Shown here piece after piece: positions 1 to 9,069 of a DNA stretch of 47,241 nt (its first letter is position 1; each line of letters begins with the position of its first letter). The DNA is from SZUA-365 sp034002405 (GTDB lineage: Bacteria > Bacteroidota > Ignavibacteria > SZUA-365): the NCBI GenBank assembly GCA_034002405.1, contig JAVFAS010000022.1:1-47241 (forward strand). The letters are read 5' to 3'. The translations under genes and the position numbers were made by a program. The notes below the pieces were generated by a model, which did not search any database, was not told the DNA's origin, and saw only the letters and a program-made list of their open reading frames with translations.

Positions 1-3000
1 GGTGCAAACACCTCTCTGGAAAGCGACCGTATGCTCGCCGCCGGGCCGGACGGTGCGGCCCATTTTCTGTGCAACACACCTTCGACGGATTTCCCCGTTA
101 CAGGGGATGTGTTACAGACGGATGTCCCGCCCCCCACTCCGAACACGGGCACATACTGCTCGATGGTGCGCCTCAACAGCGCCGGCCAGCTCGAGGCCGC
201 GACCTGGCTCGGGAAACCAAATCCTTTTCTCGGCGTCGCCATTGACATGGATGCCAACGGTCAGCTTTTCGTCGTAGGTGCCTGCCGCGGCGAGCAATGG
301 TTTGTCACACCGGGCACAATCCAGGATACGTTCGTACCCGTTACGGGTAACGATTCGTCGTTCAGTTCCCTTGTTGTTGCCCGAATCGGCCCCCGATACG
401 ATACCGTCCATGCGGCGACGTACCTGCTGTCCGATCCCGATATTTCCGGCCTAGTCCATATCGCGTTGACCGTGGGGAGAGACGGCAATCCCGTGATCGC
501 GGCGACGGGAATTGACACTCTGAACAGACCTCCTGAGGTCCGCTCTTGGCGCCGGCCCATCAGCCTGATTAGTGATCTCCTGCTGATGAAACTGAAGCGT
601 GATCTTTCTGATTATGTCTTCACGACCTGGCTTGGCAGCAGGGTGGACCTCGCTGACATCCGCACGGACGCTGCAAACAATATCATCGTTGCCGGCGAAA
701 CTTATAATCCACAGATCCCGCTCCTCCGCCCCATCGCCACGGGGCCTGCGGACGCTTTTGTGGTGAAGTTTCCACCGACGGGCGGTGAACCGGTGTTTTC
801 CACACGCCTGCCATGGGGCACGCGACAGAAGGGACGCGCGCTCAACGGCATAGTTCCCATGTCTTGCGGGGATATCGCCATTGTCGGTACGAGTTCAGGT
901 ACGGACCTCACATTTTTGAATCCACTCGACACCGTGCTCGGAGTAGATGGCTCACCATTTATGATCGTGTTATCCGCGGATGGGCAGCAACTGCGCTCCT
1001 CCGGGTACTGGCAGGTTGACGAGAAGTATCCCACGCAGCGGTTCCAACATTTCGGTATTGGGAGCACATTCTATTCAGGTCACGGTCTCATTTCGTATCT
1101 CGCGGAACGGAATGGAAATGTGACCATGCTGGGCTTTGTGTCCTCGTCAAGTGCCGACAGCATTTCACCACTCCGGGGAGTTCAGGACCGTTATGCCGGC
1201 GGCAATTCCGATATGTTCCTGCTGCGCACCCGCGTCCCCGGCTGCGAGATGCTCTCCTGCTCTATGGGAATGCCGGACAGTATCGTGCGTCCCGTCTGGC
1301 CGCGTATCGTCGAGCCCGAACGCTTCGATATCTCGGTCGACATTCGAAATTTCGATGCATCGCGATCCGCGCGCGATGTGGAATGCGTGCTGACACTACC
1401 ACCTGGTCTGCTGCCGGATCCCGCGTCACAGGCGTTGCGAAAGTCTCTCGGATCTCGAATACTTGGACCGGGGGAAACGGTCACCTTCACCTGGCAGGTG
1501 CGGGTCGACACCACGGCGCTGACCGGAGATGGCCTGTGGGTGGATGCAGTGGTGTATTATCAGGATGCCGATGTCCGAATCGAGGGTGCTCCAAGCGCTT
1601 CACCCTGCTCGTTCCATGTGTTTATTGTCCGCCCGCAGCCAGGATTCACCTGCCGCCTCGATGCACCCGACACGCTTCAGGTGAACACGTCCGGCGACCT
1701 GTACGCTCCGAGCCCTTTCCCCGTACATTTCGAGCTGACGAACACCGGTAATTTCCCCATTCCGCTCTCGCGTGTCGGATTGTTTTTCGGCAACGGCATG
1801 GGGGTCGAACCCGAGCCGCTCGCTTCCCGCTTCATTCCCACCGGGACGCTTGCACCCGGTGCGAGTTTCCAGGCTCAATGGCAGGCCGATGCGACGCTGC
1901 TCGCAAAACCGAGAAACGTACAGATTACTGTCGTGGGACAGGATGATGCCGGGAATCTATTTCCACTCTGCGACGGGGAAATCCTGGTCAAACCCATCGA
2001 TCCGCTGCGTTGCTCCTCGCTGGACGAGAGCATGGTGCAATTTAATCCGAGGACGGGATTGTTCGACCCTGCGGATGTTCTCGCGCGTCTGCGCTTGTGG
2101 CATGCGATCGACACCCTGCTCTCGGATGTGACGGTGAGCGTTGACCTCTCGGATTGTCGGGTGCTTGCGCTAAAGCCAGGTGACAGCGCTCAACGAAGCA
2201 TTCCCCAGATGCTGCGGGATGTGACGCATACACTGGACTGGACGCTCGCCGCGGCCTCCCCTTCCATCGAGGACCGGGTGGAAACCGTGCGCTTTCACGC
2301 CAGCGCGGGCGGCGGCGCCTGGTCGCGAAGCTGCGAACAGGCCTTCCGCATCCGTCTCGTTGACAGTCATCTCGAGTGTGCGATACAACTCCCTGCATCC
2401 TTGCCCGCCGCGAAAGTGCAGTCACGGACGCCCGTCATCCTCGAATACACTCTCACCAACGCGGGCACGGAGCCGGTGGACATCGACCGGCTGGAACTAA
2501 CCATGGATCCGGTGGATTCCGGACTCGACGCGCTTGAACCCATCACGCTGCCGGGCAAGCAGCTCGCCGCGGGCGCGACGCTGCCGTGGTACCTGAGACT
2601 GCGTGCGGTGATCCGGCGCGAAACGCGTGCGGTTCGATGTACGGTGCGGGCGTATGGGAAGTCCCTGAGCGGCGCGGATTCGCTGCTGTCGGCCTGCGAC
2701 GCTTCCATCGACATCGAAGGGGTGGACGGCCTTCCCTGCGCCATCACGGTGCCGGACAGCGTGCGTTTCGAGCGCGAGAGTCTGCGTTACGATCCGGATC
2801 CCATTCCGGTGGTGATGGACCTCTCCAATGTGCTCGACACCGATGAGAGCGGTGTCGAGGTTGAGATCGATCTCAGTGGCGCCCCGCGATTCAGACTCGC
2901 CAGCGGGGAGACTGCAACGAAAACACTCGCGCTGCTGGGCAGCCAGTCTCAGGCGTCCTTCACCTGGCTGCTCACGCCACTGGCGACGACGTCGAGCGAT

Positions 3001-4068
3001 ATTCAAGACATCATAGTCCGCTATAAAAGTGCGGAACAAGCGCCATGGAAGGAATGCGACGCGTCGGTCTTCCTCGCTGCATGGCCCGCGATCGTGGAAG
3101 TGCACTGCGCCACGGCAGGACACGACTCCCTCTTCGCCGATGCTGCCTACGAGGCGATTGTCCCGGATCCGCTACAGGTATCCTACACCGTCACGAACAG
3201 TGGCACGGTCACGCTCACCGGTTGCACGGCGGCGATCGTCCTGCCACCGTGCTTCGCCCTCGCGACGTCTGACAGCATCCAATCCTTCGGCACGTCCATG
3301 CCTGGCACTCTTGCGCCGAACGAGAGCGCGACGCGCTGGTGGACGCTGAGCACAGACGACGCATTGGCCGCGTTTGGTCCTCATGATATCACATGGAAGT
3401 GGAGCAGCGACCAACAAGGCAGCAGTGCCGATTGCCGGCATACACTACAAGTCGTGCCCGATCCTTCCTCGGGTATCGTGTTCACACCCCTTCGTCTGTT
3501 CTTCGAAGCGGAACGTGGTGGCGCTCTGCCGCCTGCGCAGACAGTGCAATTGTGGACAGGGGGTGGACTTTCGATGCCATGGACCACGGTGTCCGACAGC
3601 TGGTACATCGATGTCAATCCCACTGCGGGCGACCGCGCCGCGGGTATCGTCGTGCGACCAAACACCACGATGCTCAACAAAGGCTTGCATGCGAGCACGA
3701 TCGCCGTCGGCGGTTCCGCCGTGAATCTTCCCCGACAAATCGCGGTGGACTACCAAATCACGAGTCTGACCGACATCAAGGAACTGCCCGCCGCGAGCAC
3801 TCCCAGGCTCGGCCCCGTGTATCCCCATCCGATACCGCTTGCAGGCGAGGCACGACTGTTATTGCGGAATCCTCACCTGCTGCCGCTGCGTGTGACGCTG
3901 CACGACGTGTTGGGTCGCGAACGTGCGCTGCTGCATAAGGGCCAGACATCGGATAATGATATCCTGTATCTGCGTCCCACCGCACTCAGCCTCGTGCCTG
4001 GAAGTTATCTGCTGCGTGTGCTCTCGCCCGACGGCCAACAGTCGCGGATGGTGACGGTGGTGAGATAG
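1..4068 (+). CDS. Large secreted multi-domain protein with T9SS sorting domain (5'-truncated)
   Basis: The reading frame is open from base 1, so the true start lies outside the window; at least 1355 residues remain. The first ~400 residues look like SBBP-type beta-propeller repeats (phrases such as VAIDMDANGQLFVVG). Next come six tandem modules of about 110-130 residues, each opening and most closing with a cysteine and carrying an Ig/CARDB-like core (for example HFELTNTGN, EYTLTNAGT, SYTVTNSGT). A BACON-like segment follows (SMPWTTVSDSWYIDVNPTAG). The last ~85 residues match a type A T9SS sorting domain: YPHPI, then VTLHDVLGRE, ending SYLLRVLSPDGQQSRMVTVV. Export through the outer membrane by the type IX system is inferred from that domain and from porU/porV in the same window. 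Its ligand or role is unknown. Confidence 0.85.
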   Translation, partial: GANTSLESDRMLAAGPDGAAHFLCNTPSTDFPVTGDVLQTDVPPPTPNTGTYCSMVRLNSAGQLEAATWLGKPNPFLGVAIDMDANGQLFVVGACRGEQWFVTPGTIQDTFVPVTGNDSSFSSLVVARIGPRYDTVHAATYLLSDPDISGLVHIALTVGRDGNPVIAATGIDTLNRPPEVRSWRRPISLISDLLLMKLKRDLSDYVFTTWLGSRVDLADIRTDAANNIIVAGETYNPQIPLLRPIATGPADAFVVKFPPTGGEPVFSTRLPWGTRQKGRALNGIVPMSCGDIAIVGTSSGTDLTFLNPLDTVLGVDGSPFMIVLSADGQQLRSSGYWQVDEKYPTQRFQHFGIGSTFYSGHGLISYLAERNGNVTMLGFVSSSSADSISPLRGVQDRYAGGNSDMFLLRTRVPGCEMLSCSMGMPDSIVRPVWPRIVEPERFDISVDIRNFDASRSARDVECVLTLPPGLLPDPASQALRKSLGSRILGPGETVTFTWQVRVDTTALTGDGLWVDAVVYYQDADVRIEGAPSASPCSFHVFIVRPQPGFTCRLDAPDTLQVNTSGDLYAPSPFPVHFELTNTGNFPIPLSRVGLFFGNGMGVEPEPLASRFIPTGTLAPGASFQAQWQADATLLAKPRNVQITVVGQDDAGNLFPLCDGEILVKPIDPLRCSSLDESMVQFNPRTGLFDPADVLARLRLWHAIDTLLSDVTVSVDLSDCRVLALKPGDSAQRSIPQMLRDVTHTLDWTLAAASPSIEDRVETVRFHASAGGGAWSRSCEQAFRIRLVDSHLECAIQLPASLPAAKVQSRTPVILEYTLTNAGTEPVDIDRLELTMDPVDSGLDALEPITLPGKQLAAGATLPWYLRLRAVIRRETRAVRCTVRAYGKSLSGADSLLSACDASIDIEGVDGLPCAITVPDSVRFERESLRYDPDPIPVVMDLSNVLDTDESGVEVEIDLSGAPRFRLASGETATKTLALLGSQSQASFTWLLTPLATTSSDIQDIIVRYKSAEQAPWKECDASVFLAAWPAIVEVHCATAGHDSLFADAAYEAIVPDPLQVSYTVTNSGTVTLTGCTAAIVLPPCFALATSDSIQSFGTSMPGTLAPNESATRWWTLSTDDALAAFGPHDITWKWSSDQQGSSADCRHTLQVVPDPSSGIVFTPLRLFFEAERGGALPPAQTVQLWTGGGLSMPWTTVSDSWYIDVNPTAGDRAAGIVVRPNTTMLNKGLHASTIAVGGSAVNLPRQIAVDYQITSLTDIKELPAASTPRLGPVYPHPIPLAGEARLLLRNPHLLPLRVTLHDVLGRERALLHKGQTSDNDILYLRPTALSLVPGSYLLRVLSPDGQQSRMVTVVR

Positions 4069-4130
4069 GCCGCAGCGGAGACGGAACGTGGCGTCGGTGG
4101 ATTGCCACAATTGCATACGAAATAAAACAG

Positions 4131-4160
4131 CGCCGCCCTCCGGAATTCCGGAGGGCGGCG
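4131..4160. terminator. Bidirectional intrinsic terminator
   Basis: A perfect 30-bp palindrome (13-bp arms around AATT) sits between two convergent genes. It is followed by TTTCGATTT on the plus strand and by CTGTTTTATT on the minus strand, so it can end both the big secreted-protein gene and serC. Confidence 0.85.
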
Positions 4161-4209
4161 TTTCGATTTCATGCGGGCGCGCTTCCCCGCGCGGGAATCG
4201 GGGCGTCGT

Positions 4210-5295
4210 TTATTTGTTCGCCGCCATGAAGCTCTCCATGAACTTCGCAAGCGCTTCGACGCTTTCGACCGGACAGGCGTTGTAGATCGAGGCGCGGCAG
4301 CCGCCGACGGAGCGGTGGCCCTTGAGACCGAACATGCGCTGGGCCTTCGCCTCGGCGATGAACTTCGCCTCGAGTTCCTCGCTCGGGAGACGGAAGGTCA
4401 CGTTCATTAGCGAACGGTCGGCCTTGTCCGGCACCGCGGCTTTGTAGAAATCAGGGTTCGCGTCGAAGATGTCATACAGCAGCGCGGCTTTTTTCTCGTT
4501 GCGCTCCTGGATCACGCCGAGACCGCCTTCGTTCTTGATCCACTCGAGCGTCTTGCCGACAACGAAGATCGAAAACACGGGCGGGGTGTTGAACATCGAG
4601 TCCTTCGATACATGGGTCTTGTACTTGAGCATGGTTGGGATGTTGCTCTTCGCCTTCTCCTCGACCCAGGCCTTCTTCACCACGACGAGCGTCACGCCGG
4701 CGGGACCCATGTTCTTCTGCGCGCCCGCGTAGATCATGCTGTACTTCGAATAATCGAGCTGGCGGCTGAGCATGTCCGACGACATGTCGCAGACGAGAGG
4801 GACGTTGCCCGCGTCGGGCACGGTCTTGAACTCGGTTCCGTAAATCGTGTTGTTCGAGGTGTAGTGCACGTAGTCCGCCGTGCCCGAGAACGGCAGTTGC
4901 TTCGGCAGATAGTTGAAATTCTTGTCTTCCGACGAGGCGACAACAACCGTCTCGCCCATGAGCTTGGCTTCCTTGATCGCCTTCGTCGACCACTCGCCCG
5001 TGTTCACGTACTCGGCCTTGGCGTGGAGAAAATTCATCGGCACCATGGCAAACTGCAGGCTGGCGCCGCCGCCGAGGAAGAGCACGGCATACTCGTCCGC
5101 CGACAGACCCATGATCTCCAGGGTGTCGGCCTGTGCCTTCTGCACGACGGCATCGAACTCCTTGGAACGATGACTGATCTCGAGAATCGACATGCCAAGC
5201 CCGGCGAAATCGTAGGCAGCATCCTTTGCAGCTTCGATGACGGGCACCGGCAAAATGGCGGGACCAGCAAAGAAGTTGTGTGCGCGCGTAGCCAT
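4210..5295 (-). CDS. serC: Phosphoserine aminotransferase SerC
   Basis: Makes 3-phosphoserine from 3-phosphohydroxypyruvate and glutamate, step two of serine synthesis; also acts on the related pyridoxine intermediate in many bacteria. The 361-residue length is normal. The N-terminus HNFFAGPAILP and the GGGASLQF segment are family signatures. The PLP lysine lies in YAGAQKNMGPAG, and the C-terminal GHRSVGGCRASIYNA carries the substrate-binding residues. The ATG is preceded by AGGAG at good spacing. It is divergent from serA, with both promoters in the 247-bp gap, which suggests joint control of the two serine enzymes. A class V aminotransferase of this type has no close alternative reading. 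Confidence 0.97.
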   Translation of the reverse strand: MATRAHNFFAGPAILPVPVIEAAKDAAYDFAGLGMSILEISHRSKEFDAVVQKAQADTLEIMGLSADEYAVLFLGGGASLQFAMVPMNFLHAKAEYVNTGEWSTKAIKEAKLMGETVVVASSEDKNFNYLPKQLPFSGTADYVHYTSNNTIYGTEFKTVPDAGNVPLVCDMSSDMLSRQLDYSKYSMIYAGAQKNMGPAGVTLVVVKKAWVEEKAKSNIPTMLKYKTHVSKDSMFNTPPVFSIFVVGKTLEWIKNEGGLGVIQERNEKKAALLYDIFDANPDFYKAAVPDKADRSLMNVTFRLPSEELEAKFIAEAKAQRMFGLKGHRSVGGCRASIYNACPVESVEALAKFMESFMAANK

Positions 5296-5356
5296 GAGAA
5301 ACTCCTCGTTGGATTGTGCAAAAAAGTCGGGAAACCGCCGATCGACGGTTCACCCT

Positions 5357-5387
5357 CAAACATACGACTCTTTCCCGACATCACCAT
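5357..5387 (-). promoter_or_regulatory. Promoter for serC
   Basis: On the minus strand TATGTTTG (5357-5364) is an exact Bacteroidota -7 box (TAnnTTTG). ATG instead of TTG lies 20 bases upstream (5385-5387). Confidence 0.6.
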
Positions 5388-5399
5388 ACGGAACTCCGG

Positions 5400-5431
5400 T
5401 TTGCCCCTCCTCGCCCTTTTCGCTACCTTTG
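5400..5431 (+). promoter_or_regulatory. Promoter for serA-DUF1015
   Basis: TTTG (5400-5403), a 20-base spacer and TACCTTTG (5424-5431) match the Bacteroidota consensus TTTG/TAnnTTTG exactly. The predicted start of transcription leaves a leader of about 105 nt before serA. Confidence 0.75.
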
Positions 5432-5542
5432 CGGATGATGGTCCGCCATTCCGTGCGGGCAACCACGCGTGCCGTGGATGCGCGCCGTGGATGACGGGCC
5501 TCGGATCGTTACTTTTTTCACATTCCAGTCGTGGAGTTCGAC

Positions 5543-6451
5543 ATGAAGATCCTCATCACCGACGGTATCTCCGAAGAAGGCGCGAAAATGCTGCAGGACG
5601 CCGGACATGACGTCGACCAGAAGAAACTGACCCCCGAGGAATTGCTTAAGGAAATCGGCGCCTACGACGCGCTGATCGTGCGCTCGGCCACCAAGGCCCG
5701 GGCCGACGTGATCGATGCCGGGGTCAAGCTCAAGGTGATCGGCCGCGGGGGCGTGGGACTCGACAACATCGACGTGGCGTATGCGAAGAGCAAGGGCATC
5801 ACCGTCGTCAACACACCGGGCGCCTCCTCGGTCTCCGTCGCCGAGCTTGCCATCGCGCACATGTTCGCGATCTGCCGCTTCGTGCACATCAGCAACGTGC
5901 AGATGCGCGCGGGTGCCTGGCCGAAAAAGGAGTACAGCAAGGGCATCGAACTCACCGGCAAGACCCTCGGACTCATCGGCTTCGGCAACATCGGAAAGGA
6001 AACCGCCAAGCGCGCGCTCGGACTCGGCATGACGGTCATCGCGCATGACCCCGTCGTGAAGGAAACGGATATGAATGTCCGTATTGTCGGCAAGGACGAA
6101 CTGCTGGCCCAGGCCGACGTCATCAGCCTTCACATTCCCTTCATCAAGGACCAGGGTCCGACCATCGGCGCGGCGGAGTTCGCGAAGATGAAGGACGGTG
6201 TCCTCCTCGTCAACTGCGCGCGCGGGGGCGTGGTGGTCGAAGCCGATCTCGTCGACGCTCTCAACAGCGGCAAGGTGCGCGCGGCAGGGGTCGATGTGTT
6301 CGTCAACGAACCCGTGACCGAGGCGCAGCAGGCGCTCATCAACCATCCGAATGTCTCCGTCACGCCGCATATCGGCGCGTCGACGGTGGAGGGACAGCAT
6401 CGCGTCGGCGCGGAAATCGCCGAACGCGTCATCAACGCCCTCAAGTCCTGA
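5543..6451 (+). CDS. serA: D-3-phosphoglycerate dehydrogenase (short type, no ACT domain)
   Basis: NAD-dependent oxidation of 3-phosphoglycerate, the first step of serine synthesis. The protein of 302 residues has the D-isomer 2-hydroxyacid dehydrogenase fold: IGRGGVGLDNID, the Rossmann motif GLIGFGNIGKETA, the catalytic arginine in NCARGGVV, the glutamate in VFVNEP and the histidine in TPHIGAST. It ends right after the catalytic core, so it lacks the C-terminal ACT domain that gives serine feedback in longer forms. I chose ATG 5543 because GGAG lies 6 bases before it; an in-frame GTG at 5531 would add four residues and overlaps that site. serC is divergent and DUF1015 follows 97 bp downstream. 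Another 2-hydroxyacid dehydrogenase is possible from sequence alone, but the context favours SerA. Confidence 0.93.
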   Translation: MKILITDGISEEGAKMLQDAGHDVDQKKLTPEELLKEIGAYDALIVRSATKARADVIDAGVKLKVIGRGGVGLDNIDVAYAKSKGITVVNTPGASSVSVAELAIAHMFAICRFVHISNVQMRAGAWPKKEYSKGIELTGKTLGLIGFGNIGKETAKRALGLGMTVIAHDPVVKETDMNVRIVGKDELLAQADVISLHIPFIKDQGPTIGAAEFAKMKDGVLLVNCARGGVVVEADLVDALNSGKVRAAGVDVFVNEPVTEAQQALINHPNVSVTPHIGASTVEGQHRVGAEIAERVINALKS

Positions 6452-6548
6452 TCCACGACAACGTGTGGCGGGGGCGCCGCGACGGCTGCCCCCGTCATCC
6501 GATCCGTTCACCCGAAGTCCATCACGAAACCGGAGAAACAGACTCGCC

Positions 6549-7790
6549 ATGGCAACCCTACGTCCGTTCCGGGCCTTCCGCCCCAAACCCGAATTCGCCG
6601 CGGAAGTGGCCGCCAAACCCTACGACGTGCTCAATTCCGACGAGGCACGCGTGGAAGTCCAGGGCCATCCCCTTTCTTTCCTTCACGTCGGCAAACCCGA
6701 AGTCGACCTCGATCCGACCCTCGACATCCACGACCCGCGGGTCTACGCCACGGGACGGGATAACCTCCAGAAGCTCATCGCGGACGGCGTCCTGGTCGAG
6801 GATCCCGCGCCTTCCCTCTATCTGTACGCACAAACCATGGGCGAGCATACGCAGTACGGCCTCGTCGGCTGCGCTGCCGTGGAGGAGTACTGGAACGACA
6901 CGATCAAGAAACATGAACACACGCGCAAGGACAAGGAAGAAGACCGCTGCAATCACGTGCGCGTCACCAACGCGCATACCGGCCCGATCTTCCTGACCTA
7001 CCCCGATCATGTGGAGGTTGACGCCATCGTCGATCGCGTGCGCGCAACCCCGCCATTGACCGACCACGTCGCACCCGACGGCATCCGCCATCAGACCTGG
7101 GTCATCGACGATCCCGCGACCATCACCGCGCTGCAGGGACTGTTCACCGCGATTCCGAACCTGTATGTCGCCGATGGCCATCATCGCTCGGCCGCGGCGG
7201 CGATCGTCGGACGCGAACGCGGCCAGGCGAACCCGTCACATACCGGAGAAGAAGAGTACAATTTCTTCCTTGCTGTTTTCTTCCCGGCCGGCCAGCTGCG
7301 TATCATGGATTACAACCGCGTGGTCAAGGACCTCCACGGCCTCGACGAAGCGGCCTTCATGGCGAAGCTCGGTGCGCACTTCACCATCACCCCCGCCACG
7401 GGACAGGTCCGTCCCCCGCGCAAGGGAAGCTTCGGCATGTACCTCGGCGGGACCTGGTACCAGCTCGAGGTAGAATCAGCGCTCAACAACAATCCCGATC
7501 CGGTCCAGCGCCTCGATGTCGCGATCATGCAGAATCACATTCTCCGCCCGATCCTCGGCATCGACGACCCCCGCACCGACAAGCGCATCGATTTCGTCGG
7601 CGGGATCCGCGGTCTCGGCGAACTCGAACGCCGCGTGAATTCCGGAGAAATGGCCGTGGCGTTCAGCATGCACCCCACGTCCATCCATGAGCTAATGGCC
7701 ATCGCCGATGCCGGCCAGGTCATGCCGCCCAAATCCACCTGGTTCGAGCCCAAACTGCGTGACGGGCTCTTTGTGCATTTCCTGGATTGA
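6549..7790 (+). CDS. DUF1015 family protein, serine-cluster associated
   Basis: A 413-residue protein of the DUF1015 family, recognised by its N-terminus FRAFRPKPEFAAEVAAKPYD, the segment YLYAQTMGEHTQYGLVG and the motif VADGHHRSAAA (D209, H211, H212, R213). No signal peptide or membrane segment, so cytoplasmic. The family often lies next to serC and serA in Bacteroidota and Clostridia, as here. Its function is not settled to my knowledge. The ADGHHR motif resembles the one in ParB/Srx-fold proteins, a fold that includes free-serine kinases (SerK, SbnI); that link is my inference. It has no promoter of its own that I can see and is probably co-transcribed with serA. GGAG lies 13 bases before the ATG. 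Confidence 0.88.
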   Translation: MATLRPFRAFRPKPEFAAEVAAKPYDVLNSDEARVEVQGHPLSFLHVGKPEVDLDPTLDIHDPRVYATGRDNLQKLIADGVLVEDPAPSLYLYAQTMGEHTQYGLVGCAAVEEYWNDTIKKHEHTRKDKEEDRCNHVRVTNAHTGPIFLTYPDHVEVDAIVDRVRATPPLTDHVAPDGIRHQTWVIDDPATITALQGLFTAIPNLYVADGHHRSAAAAIVGRERGQANPSHTGEEEYNFFLAVFFPAGQLRIMDYNRVVKDLHGLDEAAFMAKLGAHFTITPATGQVRPPRKGSFGMYLGGTWYQLEVESALNNNPDPVQRLDVAIMQNHILRPILGIDDPRTDKRIDFVGGIRGLGELERRVNSGEMAVAFSMHPTSIHELMAIADAGQVMPPKSTWFEPKLRDGLFVHFLD

Positions 7791-7834
7791 GCGATCCGCC
7801 GCCTTTGGCGGCGTCGCGCGCGGTCGGCAGGACG

Positions 7835-7967
7835 CCGTACGCTGCGGTGATCAAAGCACCACGTAAAACGAGCCTGGGATCTGGTCCCCTCCATGAAGGC
7901 GACTTCGACGGAGTGAATCAGATCCCAGGCTTGCTTGATGGAGTGCTTCGAACTTCGCGGCGTACCG
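7835..7967. ncRNA. Long imperfect hairpin, candidate structured RNA or terminator element
   Basis: Two 49-base arms, 7835-7883 and 7919-7967, pair without gaps: 37 Watson-Crick pairs, four G-T pairs and eight mismatches. The innermost 13 pairs are perfect. The 35-base loop can fold again through CTCC/GGAG and a GAAG-GCGA-CTTC stem capped by a GNRA tetraloop. It lies in the 243-bp gap between the convergent DUF1015 and ybbR-like genes. No T-run follows, so it is not a classic terminator. A second, 7-bp hairpin (7797-7813) sits just after the DUF1015 stop. No known RNA family is recognised. Confidence 0.5.
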
Positions 7968-7988
7968 CTTACAGCCTAAAGCGCGCGA

Positions 7989-8025
7989 AACCGCCGCAGG
8001 CGGGCGAGCGCAACCGCCGCAGGCG
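7989..8025. repeat. Short direct repeat, 14 bp x 2
   Basis: AACCGCCGCAGGCG occurs at 7989-8002 and 8012-8025, just past the end of the ybbR-like gene. GCGGGCG and CGCCCGC flank the second copy and could form a stem. Confidence 0.6.
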
Positions 8026-8033
8026 CCCGCGCT

Positions 8034-8951
8034 CTACTTCCGCATGGTATACCGGATCGCCGCGGGCTCGATGCGCAACAGTTTCAACTCGGGCGGCAGG
8101 GTCACGGTGGGGATGATACTTCCCGTTGTGTCGTTGACGACATCCTCGAATTCCACCTCGGCGACAAAATCACCCGGAGTATACAGGGACAGGATGTTGA
8201 CGCCCCCGCGCACGGAAAGATCGACGGTCTGTTGCGCAAGCAGGACCTCGCGATCGGCGGGGACGTGACGCACGTGCACCCGCACACCGCGGAACCACAT
8301 GTCCGCCAGTTGTTCCGTCGGAATATACAGCATTACCGTCTCGATGTCGCGCCGCACCACCCCGCGCAGTGAATCCTTCAAGCGCACTTCCTCCGCCACC
8401 GGGATGGTCAGATCCGTGTACGACTTTCCTTCCACGGTCCAACTCCGGATCTCGCGGAGCACGCGTTCCGCGCCGTGCAGGGTCACCGAATCCGGTGTGA
8501 TCCGTGGCTCCTGCACGAGACCGAATCCTTCCTTGAATCCCATGCGCACATTGCCGAGCAGCAGGGGCACGCGCTTCGACATATAGCGGTCGACCTGCAC
8601 GAACAGGGTCTCCGGATAGACCCGGATCGCGGTGACGCCACCCGGGAGACGCATCATTTCATTGAGGGAGCGATTGGTGAGGATGACGCCGCCGCTGAGT
8701 CGGCTGCCGGGAATCTCGAAGGCAAGCTGCTTGCCCGCGTTGATGAAAAGCAGCTGCCACCCATCCGCCTCGAGCAAGACATCGACCGTCTCCGGAAGCG
8801 GCGCGGCAAGCGCGATGTCGGCGGGCATGCCGCTGACGGTGAGCGGTACGTTGAATCGCGTCCGGTAGGTCCCGCTCATCGACACCGAAAACCAGAAGGC
8901 GACGGCAACCAGAAGCGATCCGATCAGAATATGCGAACGGCCCTTCAACAT
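8034..8951 (-). CDS. YbbR-like domain protein
   Basis: A 305-residue membrane-anchored protein with one N-terminal transmembrane helix (about residues 8-24) and an extracytoplasmic region of YbbR-like repeats; VPLLLGNVRMGFKEGFGLVQ followed by ITPDSVTLHGAERVLREI is typical of the repeat. In Firmicutes the related CdaR controls the c-di-AMP synthase CdaA, but no cdaA is adjacent here, so the role is open. It has its own promoter in the gap after feoB and is probably a single-gene unit. The start ATG immediately precedes the hydrophobic helix. Confidence 0.8.
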   Translation of the reverse strand: MLKGRSHILIGSLLVAVAFWFSVSMSGTYRTRFNVPLTVSGMPADIALAAPLPETVDVLLEADGWQLLFINAGKQLAFEIPGSRLSGGVILTNRSLNEMMRLPGGVTAIRVYPETLFVQVDRYMSKRVPLLLGNVRMGFKEGFGLVQEPRITPDSVTLHGAERVLREIRSWTVEGKSYTDLTIPVAEEVRLKDSLRGVVRRDIETVMLYIPTEQLADMWFRGVRVHVRHVPADREVLLAQQTVDLSVRGGVNILSLYTPGDFVAEVEFEDVVNDTTGSIIPTVTLPPELKLLRIEPAAIRYTMRK

Positions 8952-9005
8952 GGATTCACGCGCATGGGTGGGAAAACGGCGTGGCCCGTGGCCACGGACT
9001 CTCCC

Positions 9006-9036
9006 GAAAGGTACTCTTCCCCCGCGACAGTGTCAA
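9006..9036 (-). promoter_or_regulatory. Promoter for the ybbR-like gene
   Basis: Minus-strand TTG (9034-9036), a 20-base spacer and TACCTTTC (9006-9013). The predicted leader is about 50 nt. Confidence 0.65.
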
Positions 9037-9069
9037 AGGGGTCTGCCCGACACCCGGATATCCGGAGTA

